Source: Gynuella sunshinyii YC6258 (GTDB lineage: Bacteria > Pseudomonadota > Gammaproteobacteria > Pseudomonadales > Natronospirillaceae). Taken from it: a stretch of DNA of 64,000 nucleotides. The position numbers and the translations under genes were made by a program. Below, in pieces: positions 27,541 to 36,315 of the stretch. The first letter of the stretch is position 1; each line of letters opens with the position of its first letter. Location: positions 3,200,593-3,264,592 of the forward strand of contig NZ_CP007142.1 of the NCBI RefSeq assembly GCF_000940805.1, read 5' to 3'. The notes beneath the pieces were generated by a model. It ran no database searches, was not told where the DNA came from, and was given only the letters and a program-made list of their open reading frames with translations.

Positions 27541-28701
27541 ATGAGAAAAGGAAAACTACTCATAATTGATGATGAGTCACCCGTGCGTGACACTGTAGTT
27601 GGTTACCTGGAAGACAGTCAGTATGAAGTGATAGAAGCCAGTAATGGGGAAGATGGTTTGAAGCTGTTCAGGTCAGCTAAGCCAGACTTGGTGTTATGTG
27701 ACCTGAAAATGCCAAAAATTGATGGGCTGGTCGTCCTCAAAACTGTTTTGGAAGAAAGTCCGAATACTCCATTTATTGTTGTTTCTGGTGCCGGAGTAAT
27801 GAGCGATGTCGTCGAGGCATTGAGACTGGGTGCCAGTGATTATCTGGTTAAGCCGCTATCTGATTTGGCTGTGTTAGAGCACTCTATTGAGAAAAACCTC
27901 AGTGCTGCCAATTTAATGAAGCAGAACGAAAGCTATCGTATTCGTCTTGAGCAAACAAATCAGCAGTTGGAGGCTGATTTAAAAGCTGGTCGCAAGATCC
28001 AGCAAAAGATGCTGCCAGACAATAGAGCAGTGATTCACAATTACCGGCTTGAGCATCAGATTTTTCCATCTCATTATTTGAGTGGTGATTTTGTAGACTA
28101 CTTTGAGCTGAATGATCATCAGTTTTTATTCTTTATTGCCGATGTCTCCGGTCACGGTGTTTCCTCTGCCATCATTACTGTGTTGATTAAGAATTATTTA
28201 CAAAGCCTTAGGGGAAGCTGGGAGTCCGATGTTCATGATCAGTTAAGCGATCCCAGCCGCATTCTTGCGGGGTTGAACCTGTATTTGATTGAAATGGGAT
28301 TGGATCGACATGCAACAATGTTTGTTGGAGTTATTGACAGCGCTAAGGCAAAGCTGATTTACTCCTGCGCCGCACATTTCCCGACACCTATTTTGAAACG
28401 GGCAAACGACGCAGAGGCGTTACCAACAGACGGTTTGCCGGTAGGGTTACTGCCTGAAGCTGTTTATCAAAATCGGGAAAAGAGCTTGGTCGATGTGTCG
28501 GGCATGTTTTTGTGCTCGGATGGATTGTTGGAAATTATGGATGAGGCTTCTCTGGTACAAAAAGAGACTCGTCTGCTTGAAATAATTACAGAGAGTAACA
28601 ATTCGCTGAGCGAAATATGTGCGCATTTTGGTATGGGGAATGTTGAAGATATTCCTGATGATATTACACTTTTATCTGTTAACAACATCGGGCTGATCTG
28701 A
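27541..28701 (+). CDS. fused response regulator / PP2C-type serine phosphatase (RssB-like)
   Basis: A 386-residue protein with a receiver domain (residues 5-120; phospho-acceptor Asp54 in CDLKMP), a coiled-coil linker (~130-160), and a SpoIIE/PP2C phosphatase domain. The latter has FIADVSGHGVSSA and FLCSDGLLEIMDE as metal-binding segments. Together with the overlapping STAS gene this is the architecture of Pseudomonas RssB/RssC, a partner-switching module in which the phosphatase dephosphorylates the STAS antagonist. The upstream histidine kinase is not next to it. Confidence 0.88.
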   Translation: MRKGKLLIIDDESPVRDTVVGYLEDSQYEVIEASNGEDGLKLFRSAKPDLVLCDLKMPKIDGLVVLKTVLEESPNTPFIVVSGAGVMSDVVEALRLGASDYLVKPLSDLAVLEHSIEKNLSAANLMKQNESYRIRLEQTNQQLEADLKAGRKIQQKMLPDNRAVIHNYRLEHQIFPSHYLSGDFVDYFELNDHQFLFFIADVSGHGVSSAIITVLIKNYLQSLRGSWESDVHDQLSDPSRILAGLNLYLIEMGLDRHATMFVGVIDSAKAKLIYSCAAHFPTPILKRANDAEALPTDGLPVGLLPEAVYQNREKSLVDVSGMFLCSDGLLEIMDEASLVQKETRLLEIITESNNSLSEICAHFGMGNVEDIPDDITLLSVNNIGLI

Positions 28702-29189
28702 TGGTAGGTAGAATTTTGGTTGCCGAGCATTGTGGCACCTGGGTATTGAAATTGGTCGGTGATGTCAGGATGACCTTATGTAATACTATCGAGGACTGTC
28801 TCTCGCGTATGTATACCGATGCCTCATTCAGGTCAGTAGTGGTTGATCTAACGGAGACTGAATGTATTGATAGTACTTCCCTTGGACTTCTTGCCAAAAT
28901 ATCCATCAAGACCAAACAGCGTATTGGTCATATCCCCACTTTGATTTCCACTAATGATGATGTCACCCGTATCCTCCTGTCTATGGGATTTAAGGATCAG
29001 GTTTTTGTAATCGCTGCTAGTTATCAACAAGAAGATTATCATCTGGCAGAAGTCTCCCCAGTCGAATGCACAGAAAAGTCGGCTGAACAAAGAGTGATTG
29101 AAGCACACAAAATTCTTATGGACCTCAATGACCACAATCGCAGTCAGTTTAAAGATCTGGTTTATGCGCTGGAACACAGTCATCATTAA
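28701..29189 (+). CDS. STAS-domain anti-sigma factor antagonist (RssC-like)
   Basis: A 162-residue protein. The STAS domain covers about residues 1-105, with VVDLTETECIDSTSLGLLAKI holding the conserved serine that an anti-sigma kinase would phosphorylate (Ser in DSTSLG). The C-terminal ~50 residues are helical and not part of the usual domain. It overlaps the phosphatase gene by one base, which supports that it is the phosphatase's substrate. The anti-sigma kinase is not identifiable in the window. Confidence 0.85.
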   Translation: MVGRILVAEHCGTWVLKLVGDVRMTLCNTIEDCLSRMYTDASFRSVVVDLTETECIDSTSLGLLAKISIKTKQRIGHIPTLISTNDDVTRILLSMGFKDQVFVIAASYQQEDYHLAEVSPVECTEKSAEQRVIEAHKILMDLNDHNRSQFKDLVYALEHSHH

Positions 29190-29222
29190 CCTTAGTTAAA
29201 GAAAAGTTAAACGGGACTCTCT

Positions 29223-30242
29223 GTGTCGACAATCAAAAAAATATGTGTAATGGGCGGTGGTAGTTTTGGCACTGCCGTGGCGAATATTGTTGCTCAACAT
29301 GATCGGGAAGTTAAGCTATGGATGCGTAGCGAAAAACAGGTGTCGGAAATTCTTGAGACCCGTATAAATTCCCGTTATTTACCTCGTTATGAGTTGCTCC
29401 CGAACCTGATCCCCACTGATGATCTAGAATATGCCTGCCAGGATGCAGATATTGTTTTTGTTGCCGTGCCCTCAAAAGCTTTCAGGGTTGTCATGGAAAT
29501 GGCGATTCGTTTTATTCCCCAGAAGGCTCCTTTAATATCGTTGACCAAGGGTATAGAGCATGGCAGTTTTAAATTAATGAGCCAGGTGCTTAAGGAAATT
29601 GCCCCTAAGAACGAAATCGCAGTGCTGAGTGGTCCTAATCTGGCGAAGGAAATAGCGGAAGGGCAGTTGACTGCCACTGTTGTTGCAACTTACAACCCAA
29701 CCATACGCAAAATCGTCCAAAAGCTGTTGAGTACACCCAAATTTAGGGTGTATGGCAACCCCGATACGTTTGGTGTCGAGCTGGCAGGAGCACTGAAAAA
29801 CATATATGCCATTGCAAGTGGAATGGCAGCTGCATTGGGGATGGGAGAGAACACCCGGGCAATGATAGTTACCCGGAGTCTTGCTGAAATGAGTCAGTTT
29901 GGTCAGCATATGGGGGCTAATCCGATGACTTTTATTGGCTTGGCCGGAGTAGGGGATCTCATCGTCACTTGTACTTCACCATTAAGCCGTAACTTTAGGG
30001 TGGGTTATGAGGTAGGGTTGGGTCACAATCTCAAACAAGCCATCAAAATGACTGGAGAAACGGCAGAAGGGGTAAATACTCTTCGAATGGTAAAGGAGAA
30101 GGCTGATGAGCTCGGTATTACCATGCCCATCGTGTCCGGGTTGTATGAAGTGCTCTATGAGGGACGGGATGCCGCTGATATCGGAGCTTTACTCATGGTC
30201 GGCGAACCGGCCGAAGATGTGAAATTCCAATTGGGAGGTTAG
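29223..30242 (+). CDS. gpsA: NAD(P)-dependent glycerol-3-phosphate dehydrogenase
   Basis: A 339-residue enzyme with GTG start. It has the N-terminal nucleotide fold (MGGGSFGTAVANI), VAVPSKAF, the conserved LTKGIE and LSGPNLAKEI, and the catalytic-domain region KNIYAIASGMAAALGMGENTRA. GpsA makes sn-glycerol-3-phosphate for phospholipid synthesis. Length is typical. It is followed 2 bases later by the DUF4389 gene, forming an operon with it and sixA. Confidence 0.95.
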   Translation: MSTIKKICVMGGGSFGTAVANIVAQHDREVKLWMRSEKQVSEILETRINSRYLPRYELLPNLIPTDDLEYACQDADIVFVAVPSKAFRVVMEMAIRFIPQKAPLISLTKGIEHGSFKLMSQVLKEIAPKNEIAVLSGPNLAKEIAEGQLTATVVATYNPTIRKIVQKLLSTPKFRVYGNPDTFGVELAGALKNIYAIASGMAAALGMGENTRAMIVTRSLAEMSQFGQHMGANPMTFIGLAGVGDLIVTCTSPLSRNFRVGYEVGLGHNLKQAIKMTGETAEGVNTLRMVKEKADELGITMPIVSGLYEVLYEGRDAADIGALLMVGEPAEDVKFQLGG

Positions 30243-30244
30243 TG

Positions 30245-30595
30245 ATGAGTACAATCGTTCCGGAACCCGGACAAAGAGAGCGGATGGAAAACATCTGGAT
30301 CCGTTGTTTATATATGGTTTTATATTTTCTGGTTCACAGGCTTGCAGCATGGATACTGTATTTTGTGGCAGTGATTCAGTTTCTGGTTGTTTTGTTCAGT
30401 AGGGAAAAAAACAAGACACTGGTTGATTTTGGTTGGTCGTTAAATCAATACATATTACAGGCAGGCCGGTTCCTGACGTTTGAGACGGACAGTAAACCCT
30501 TTCCGTTTAAAGATTGGCCTGTGCGGAAAGAAATGGAAGAAACTGTTTCTTCTGGTCAAACTACATCCGGAAAGTCGGAAGAGGAGACTGAATGA
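30245..30595 (+). CDS. DUF4389 membrane protein
   Basis: A 116-residue protein with a paired hydrophobic region (RCLYMVLYFLVHRLAAWILYFVAVIQFLVVLF) followed by NKTLVDFGWSLNQYILQAGRFLTF, which is the DUF4389 signature. Function unknown. The ATG at 30245 follows GGAGGTTAG; the GTG one codon upstream is less likely. Its stop overlaps the sixA start by 4 bases. In other gammaproteobacteria the family commonly sits between gpsA and sixA. Confidence 0.85.
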   Translation: MSTIVPEPGQRERMENIWIRCLYMVLYFLVHRLAAWILYFVAVIQFLVVLFSREKNKTLVDFGWSLNQYILQAGRFLTFETDSKPFPFKDWPVRKEMEETVSSGQTTSGKSEEETE

Positions 30596-31026
30596 AGTTA
30601 TTTTTGCTGCGTCATGGTCAGGCTGAGCCCTATCAAAATGATGACTTTTCCCGTCAGTTAACAGAAAAAGGCCGCCAACAGATTACTTCGGTGATTACCC
30701 ATATTCAGCAACCAGAGCTAATAGTGGTCAGTCCTTTAGTCAGAGCACAGCAAAGTGCAGCGATTGTGGCAGATGCATTTGAGCCTTGTTCCAGAATGAA
30801 TAGTGATACGTTGATTCCAGATTATAATCCCAGTGATGTGCTTTCCTGGCTGGAAGGTTGCGATGCTGACGTTGTTTTATTGGTTGGTCACAACCCGTTG
30901 CTGAGCCGATTGGTTAACTGGCTATCTGATAAGGAACAGTTTATCAATCTCGATACCGGAGGGCTTGCATGTTTGGAAGGTGATATTGTGGCACCCGATT
31001 GCATGACACTGCACTGGATTCGTTAG
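30592..31026 (+). CDS. sixA: phosphohistidine phosphatase SixA
   Basis: A 144-residue histidine-phosphatase-superfamily protein with LRHGQAEP at the N-terminus (catalytic RHG) and a second catalytic histidine in VGHNPLLSRLV. SixA acts on phosphorylated Hpt domains and on the nitrogen phosphotransfer system in E. coli. Its start overlaps the DUF4389 stop (ATGA), so the three genes from gpsA are one unit. Confidence 0.92.
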   Translation: MKLFLLRHGQAEPYQNDDFSRQLTEKGRQQITSVITHIQQPELIVVSPLVRAQQSAAIVADAFEPCSRMNSDTLIPDYNPSDVLSWLEGCDADVVLLVGHNPLLSRLVNWLSDKEQFINLDTGGLACLEGDIVAPDCMTLHWIR

Positions 31027-31068
31027 GAAGAATAATGACTTATCTATTGAACTCTATAGGCCGCGGTA

Positions 31069-31926
31069 TTGAATAAAGCTGAACTGATCCTGGAAACGCC
31101 TTTTGGCAAAGTGGCAGGGTTGGAATGGACTTATCCAGCTGCTGAAATAAGAATTCCTTGTGTTTTTTTGCATGGTTGGCTTGATAATGCAGCCAGCTTT
31201 GATCATCTCATTCCCAGGTTGAACTGTTCGAAAGTCTATGTGCTGGACCATTATGGTCACGGCGGCAGTGCCCATCGGCGTGATCCTGGTTTTTATTCCA
31301 TAATGGATCATGTGCTGTTTTGCCATGCTGCAATCGACGCGCTGAAACTTGATCGTTTTCATTTACTGGGGCACTCCCTGGGTGCCGTTGTTGCATCTTT
31401 ATGGGCTTTGAGCGATCCGAGAATCGACAGGCTGGTCTGGTTGGATGCTGCCGGGAGCCTTAGTTCACCTTCTACGCACCGTCCAGAAAGCATTCGAACA
31501 GCAGTGCATCGTTTTTTTGAAAATCCCAGAAAATCCAGTTACGAGTCTCTGGAAGTTGCAGCGAAAGTTCGTGCCGGTGTTGACGAGCTATTGTCATACG
31601 ACGCCGCTTACACGCTGGTGCAGCGGAACATGGTCCCGGATGGTGCGGGATATTATTGGCGCTATGACCCCGCTTTGAAGCTTCCGACTCCCATCAGAAT
31701 GACTGAGGATGATGTTAGGGTTTGTCTAAGCGCCATTCATCAACCATTATTGATAGTGCTTGCAGAGCAAGGATGGCCGGTATTGAATCGGGATGAACTT
31801 GAGCAGCGTTTGCAGTGTGTACCTCATGCACAAGTATCATGGTTACCTGGTGGCCATCATTTTCATATGAATCCTATTGCTATGGGATTGCCCGAACTCA
31901 TTAATCAGTTTCTTTCAGAGGTCTGA
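31069..31926 (+). CDS. alpha/beta-fold hydrolase
   Basis: A 285-residue alpha/beta hydrolase with FLHGWLDNAASFDHL (oxyanion region), LLGHSLGAVVA carrying the nucleophilic Ser, and GGHHFHM with the catalytic His near the C-terminus. Substrate is unknown. It starts at TTG. It lies 3 bases before the DUF4892 gene and in the same order (hydrolase, DUF4892, prmB, aroC) as in Pseudomonas. Confidence 0.85.
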   Translation: MNKAELILETPFGKVAGLEWTYPAAEIRIPCVFLHGWLDNAASFDHLIPRLNCSKVYVLDHYGHGGSAHRRDPGFYSIMDHVLFCHAAIDALKLDRFHLLGHSLGAVVASLWALSDPRIDRLVWLDAAGSLSSPSTHRPESIRTAVHRFFENPRKSSYESLEVAAKVRAGVDELLSYDAAYTLVQRNMVPDGAGYYWRYDPALKLPTPIRMTEDDVRVCLSAIHQPLLIVLAEQGWPVLNRDELEQRLQCVPHAQVSWLPGGHHFHMNPIAMGLPELINQFLSEV

Positions 31927-31928
31927 CT

Positions 31929-32804
31929 ATGCTGTCCAGGTTGAACAGACATATTTCCCGTTGGGCGTTGATGCTTATTATTATGGTCGGCTACTGCGGG
32001 TATGGTTATGCGCTAGAGATAAAGCCCTTGCAGTCTGATCATATGGTTATTGATCGCCAGCAGGAAATGAGTGGTTATCGCTGGTTTCAGGGAGCGGCTA
32101 AAAAGGTATCAGGCAGATATTTCGCGGATAAGGAGGAGCGTGTGAATGGTCTTCTGCACCGGCAAGTCTGGGAAATAGGGGCTGACGTTGATTCTAATGA
32201 AGCCCATCAGTTTATCTTCAGTCAGATCTTACCTTATGACGCAGATGTAATATTTGATTGTCGAGGACTCGACTGTGGTGTTTCCAATGTGTGGGCTAAT
32301 CAACTATTTGGTGTGTCACAGTTATATGGTCGTGATACTGAGCAGGACTATACCACCGTGTCTTTTGTGCTCGATAAGCAGCCTTACATCCTGTCGGTTT
32401 ACACGGTGCAGCGAGGAAATCGCAGGGTATATCAATTAGTTGATGTGCTTGCGTTAAAGGGAGATGTTGCACCCGTATCGGAAGTAGTTGCAAATATCGA
32501 ACACGGGCATTTGGCATTTAATCCCGAAGACTTACAGGATCGTCGCAAGGCTGTTGAGTTGGCTGTGGCTCGCCTGAATGAATATCCGGAGTTGCGCCTG
32601 CTTATTGTAGGGCGCAGTACCGGTGGATCATTCTCTCAAAACCTCGAAGATAGCCGCAAGCTGGCAGAGCAGCAGAAAACAGAGCTGGTAGCGGCGGGTG
32701 TAGGAGTGGCACGTATCGATACTCTGGGTATTGGAGACTATGACAGTGATGCCAATGGTTCATTGTTAACGATAAACTCTTTGATAGAGTTATGGTTCAG
32801 GTGA
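31929..32804 (+). CDS. DUF4892 periplasmic protein, OmpA-like C-terminus
   Basis: A 291-residue protein with an N-terminal signal (hydrophobic residues ~11-28, ending near YALEI). The DUF4892 segment includes DVIFDCRGLDCGVSNVWANQ with its two cysteines. The C-terminal part (RLLIVGRSTGGSFSQNLEDSRKLAEQQKTEL) resembles an OmpA-type domain. Role unknown; conserved next to prmB. Stop overlaps the prmB ATG by one base. Confidence 0.82.
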   Translation: MLSRLNRHISRWALMLIIMVGYCGYGYALEIKPLQSDHMVIDRQQEMSGYRWFQGAAKKVSGRYFADKEERVNGLLHRQVWEIGADVDSNEAHQFIFSQILPYDADVIFDCRGLDCGVSNVWANQLFGVSQLYGRDTEQDYTTVSFVLDKQPYILSVYTVQRGNRRVYQLVDVLALKGDVAPVSEVVANIEHGHLAFNPEDLQDRRKAVELAVARLNEYPELRLLIVGRSTGGSFSQNLEDSRKLAEQQKTELVAAGVGVARIDTLGIGDYDSDANGSLLTINSLIELWFR

Positions 32805-33703
32805 TGCATAATTTATTGACTATTCGCGATTACGTTCGTTGGGCGACGTCTGAGTTTGATCGTCGTCAGCTGTTTCTTGGTCATGGTTCAGACTCATATT
32901 GGGATGAGGCGACATTTCTTGTTTTGGGTGCTATTCATCTGCCGTGGGATTGTAGTGCCAATATCCTTGATGCACGTCTTACTGAAGAGGAAAAACAGCA
33001 TGTTCAGACATTGCTGCGTCGTCGGATAGAGGACCATGTGCCCGTGCCTTATTTGCTTGGTGAAGCATGGTTTTGTGATTTGCGCTTCAAAATTAACGAA
33101 CATACGCTGATCCCCAGGTCCCCAATTGCTGAATTAATTCAACATCGTTTTGCTCCATGGTTAAGTCAGGAACCTGACTCGATTCTTGATTTATGCACAG
33201 GAAGCGGATGTATAGGTATAGCTTGTGCTCATGAATTTGATCAGACTCGGGTGCTATTAACAGATATCAGTGCAGAAGCACTTGTAGTGGCGCAGCAGAA
33301 CATCACTGACTACAGGCTTGAAGATCGGGTTTCGGTGTTGCATTCAGATTTGTTTTCGGCACTAACCGAAGCGCATCAATTTGATCTGATCGTCACAAAT
33401 CCTCCGTATGTTGATGCTGAGGATTTTGCCGATATGCCAGAGGAGTACAGAAATGAACCCAGTCTGGCACTGGTGTCCGGGCATGATGGCCTGGATGCCT
33501 GCAAAGAGATTTTACGACGCAGTGCTGATCATCTCACAGAGCATGGTGTATTAATCTGTGAGGTTGGTAACAGTGCAGGTGCTTTGCAGGAGCAATATCC
33601 GGACATCCCGTTCACCTGGATTGAGTTCCAAAATGGCGGTTTTGGTGTGTTCCTGTTGACTAAAGCAGAGTTGCTGGAACATCGGCATTGGTTTGAGAAT
33701 TAA
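32804..33703 (+). CDS. prmB: ribosomal protein uL3 N5-glutamine methyltransferase PrmB
   Basis: A 299-residue class I methyltransferase. It has ILDLCTGSGCIGIACA (SAM motif I) and NPPYVDAEDF (NPPY catalytic motif that binds glutamine), typical of PrmB/PrmC; the N-terminal helical domain and the aroC neighbour favour PrmB. The ATG at 32804 overlaps the upstream stop (TGATG); an ATG 12 bases earlier is less likely. Confidence 0.92.
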   Translation: MHNLLTIRDYVRWATSEFDRRQLFLGHGSDSYWDEATFLVLGAIHLPWDCSANILDARLTEEEKQHVQTLLRRRIEDHVPVPYLLGEAWFCDLRFKINEHTLIPRSPIAELIQHRFAPWLSQEPDSILDLCTGSGCIGIACAHEFDQTRVLLTDISAEALVVAQQNITDYRLEDRVSVLHSDLFSALTEAHQFDLIVTNPPYVDAEDFADMPEEYRNEPSLALVSGHDGLDACKEILRRSADHLTEHGVLICEVGNSAGALQEQYPDIPFTWIEFQNGGFGVFLLTKAELLEHRHWFEN

Positions 33704-33766
33704 CCGAAGTTTAATGATCCATGTTATGATTTTGTTACTTTTTACTTATCTGTTTTAAGAAATTAC

Positions 33767-34855
33767 ATGTCAGGAAACACTTTCGGAAAATTATTTACGG
33801 TCACCACATTCGGTGAGAGTCATGGTCCGGCACTTGGTGCAATCGTAGATGGTTGTCCTCCGGGCTTATCGCTGACCGAAGAGGATTTGCAGGGTGATCT
33901 TGATCGCCGCAAACCAGGGCAATCCCGTTACACAACTCAACGCAGGGAAGCTGATCAGGTGAAGATTCTCTCTGGGGTCTTTGAGGGGGTGACGACTGGC
34001 ACGTCCATTGGCTTGTTGATAGAAAACACGGATCAGCGCTCTAAAGACTACTCCAATATTAAAGATACTTTCCGTCCCAGCCACGCCGACTATACCTACA
34101 CGCATAAGTATGGCGTTCGCGATTATCGTGGAGGGGGACGATCATCTGCTCGTGAAACCGCGATGAGAGTGGCTGCTGGATCGATTGCGAGAAAGTATCT
34201 GGCCACAAAAGGCATTTTGATTCAGGGTTATTTATCCCAGTTGGGCGCGATTAAAATAGATAGCGTGGATTTGGCAGAGATCAACAATAATCCTTTTTTC
34301 TGTCCGGATGTGGCAAAAGTGCCGGAAATGGAAGCCTACATGCAGGCTTTGAGTAAAGAAGGTAACTCTGTCGGTGCAGAAATAACGGTAGTGGCAACAG
34401 GTCTCATTCCCGGTTTGGGAGAGCCTGTATTTGACCGCCTGGATGCTGAATTGGCTCACGCATTAATGAGTATCAATGCAGTGAAAGGTGTTGAGATAGG
34501 TGATGGATTCTCTGTGGTCAGCCAGAAGGGAACCGAACATCGGGATGAAATGACTCCGGAAGGTTTTCTGAGTAATCACGCTGGTGGAATATTGGGAGGT
34601 ATTTCTACCGGGCAAGACATTGTCGCGCGTATAGCTTTGAAGCCTACCAGCAGTCTGCGATTACCAGGTCGCAGTATCGACAAAAATGGTAATGCCATTG
34701 AAGTAGTGACTACCGGTCGTCATGATCCCTGTGTCGGAATTCGGGCTACTCCCATTGCCGAAGCCATGATGGCGATCGTATTGATGGATCATTTGCTTCG
34801 CCATCGTGGCCAGAATACGGATGTTCAGGTGAGTACCCCGGTGCTGAAGGGCTAA
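33767..34855 (+). CDS. aroC: chorismate synthase
   Basis: A 362-residue enzyme with all AroC signatures: [67 protein letters not shown] and [18 protein letters not shown]. It makes chorismate from EPSP with reduced FMN. Length is typical. It lies 63 bases after prmB. Confidence 0.97.
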   Translation: MSGNTFGKLFTVTTFGESHGPALGAIVDGCPPGLSLTEEDLQGDLDRRKPGQSRYTTQRREADQVKILSGVFEGVTTGTSIGLLIENTDQRSKDYSNIKDTFRPSHADYTYTHKYGVRDYRGGGRSSARETAMRVAAGSIARKYLATKGILIQGYLSQLGAIKIDSVDLAEINNNPFFCPDVAKVPEMEAYMQALSKEGNSVGAEITVVATGLIPGLGEPVFDRLDAELAHALMSINAVKGVEIGDGFSVVSQKGTEHRDEMTPEGFLSNHAGGILGGISTGQDIVARIALKPTSSLRLPGRSIDKNGNAIEVVTTGRHDPCVGIRATPIAEAMMAIVLMDHLLRHRGQNTDVQVSTPVLKG

Positions 34856-34863
34856 GTTTGTCT

Positions 34864-35172
34864 TTACGTCTGTAGCCAGTGATGTTCTCTGGCTATTTTC
34901 CCATTCGGGTCGAACGTCACTCCTTCTTGTTCCAGTAATTGTCGTTGTTTTTTTGCACCAGGATGATCGGAAACTTTCATTTGCGAATTGATAACTCGGT
35001 ACCAAGGCAACTTTGATCCTTCAGGGGTTATTCGCAAAGCTCTTGCAACCATTCGGGCAGAACAGTTAGGAACCATTTTGGCAATGGCGCCATAACTGAT
35101 AACCTGACCTTTGGGAATGCTGCCGATAATGGAGTAAATTGCCAGATATCTTTCGTCAGATAGCTCTGCCAT
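34864..35172 (-). CDS. alkyltransferase-like protein (ATL/Atl1), MGMT family
   Basis: A 102-residue protein of the methylguanine-DNA methyltransferase fold (IPKGQVISYGAIAKM). Its active-site motif is PWYRVI, with Trp57 in place of the methyl-accepting Cys of PCHRV. Such ATL proteins bind O6-alkylguanine without repairing it and hand it to nucleotide excision repair. Start at ATG 35172 (MAELSDE) overlaps the MaoC stop (TAATG); an upstream Met would extend it into that gene. Confidence 0.9.
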   Translation of the reverse strand: MAELSDERYLAIYSIIGSIPKGQVISYGAIAKMVPNCSARMVARALRITPEGSKLPWYRVINSQMKVSDHPGAKKQRQLLEQEGVTFDPNGKIAREHHWLQT

Positions 35173-35834
35173 TAAAAATATAAACGCATTACGGTTTGAG
35201 CAACACACGCAGGCCTGCGACAGTTTTCGATGTCAATTGTGTGCTCCATCACCACTTCCAGCCCTTTGCGAATTTCAGAAACGCCAATATAGCGGGAGCG
35301 GGCTCTAATGCGGTTGCCGGGTTTGACCGGAAAGTGAAAACGAACCTGATTCAAACCATAGTTGACACACATTTTAGCATCGGGAAACGGGGGTGTGTTT
35401 TCGTCCACGGTTTCTGTCAAATAGGGGATCATGGACAGAGTCAGAAAACCGTGGGCAATCGTCTGTTTGAAAGGAGATTCCCGTTTTGCCTTTTCGGGAT
35501 CTGTGTGTATCCATTGTTGGTCTTTAGTGACACTCGCAAATTGGTCAATTTGGTCTTGTTCAACGGTGTACCACTTACCAACAAAATATTCCTGGCCGAT
35601 CTGGGCATTGATATCATCCAGGATATGCTGATATGGAGCGGTGGTGGGAATATATCCTTTATTCGTGGATACTTCTCCGTTTACCTGCCCAAGCAGTTGA
35701 TGCCAGTGGGCATTGATCGTTTGGCTGATCTCTGCCCAATAGTCCTTGATCGTTGGCGAGATCATGTCGCTTACATCAAAGCTCTTTTGAGCAAGAATTT
35801 CTTTTTTCTTTTTTAGAAAATCGATCACATCCAT
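35172..35834 (-). CDS. MaoC-like (R)-hydratase family protein
   Basis: A 220-residue protein. The C-terminal ~150 residues are a hot-dog MaoC domain with the catalytic Asp/His segment DQQWIHTDPEKAKRES followed by TIAHGFLTLSMI. The N-terminal ~70 residues are an extra helical part. MaoC enzymes hydrate or dehydrate enoyl-CoA substrates. Precise substrate unknown. Coupled to the downstream ATL gene by a one-base overlap. Confidence 0.85.
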   Translation of the reverse strand: MDVIDFLKKKKEILAQKSFDVSDMISPTIKDYWAEISQTINAHWHQLLGQVNGEVSTNKGYIPTTAPYQHILDDINAQIGQEYFVGKWYTVEQDQIDQFASVTKDQQWIHTDPEKAKRESPFKQTIAHGFLTLSMIPYLTETVDENTPPFPDAKMCVNYGLNQVRFHFPVKPGNRIRARSRYIGVSEIRKGLEVVMEHTIDIENCRRPACVAQTVMRLYF

Positions 35835-35934
35835 CTTAACGTCCTTAGTCGCTCCCGCCTCAATAGTTTACAATAATAAAGCTGCGCTATCTTATGCAAC
35901 AGCTGATGAATTTTCACTATACAAGGAGAAAAAA

Positions 35935-36315
35935 ATGTCGAGATTTGCAATTACTATATGTTTGGTAATTCTTAGTTTTACCGCATTTGCAGAAAATGGT
36001 TTTGTGGGTCGCGCTTCAGTGACTTCAGGGATCGTGGATCGTGAGCCGGTGGATGAATTGAATGTAGTGCCTCTGGAAACTGACAAGCTATATTTCTTTA
36101 CTGAACTTATGCAGTTTCAGGGAGAACAGATTCGCCATATATGGAAATACAAAGACGAGGTTATGGCGACAGTCACCTTTGATGTTAAAGGGCCAAGATG
36201 GCGGGTCTATTCAAGCAAAAATATGCTGCCTGAATGGGTTGGAGATTGGACTGTCGAAGTTCTGGATCAAAATGACAATCTGATCAGCAGCTATCAGTTC
36301 AGCTACGGACCGTAG
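35935..36315 (+). CDS. DUF2914 secreted protein
   Basis: A 126-residue protein with a signal peptide (residues 1-19, cleavage near AFAEN). The mature part has the DUF2914 pattern: FFTELMQFQGEQIRHIWKYKDEVMATVTFDVKGPRWRVYSSKNMLPEWVGDWTVEV. Function unknown; probably periplasmic. AAGGAGAAAAAA precedes the ATG. Tail-to-tail overlap of 13 bases with the CDF gene. Confidence 0.85.
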   Translation: MSRFAITICLVILSFTAFAENGFVGRASVTSGIVDREPVDELNVVPLETDKLYFFTELMQFQGEQIRHIWKYKDEVMATVTFDVKGPRWRVYSSKNMLPEWVGDWTVEVLDQNDNLISSYQFSYGP

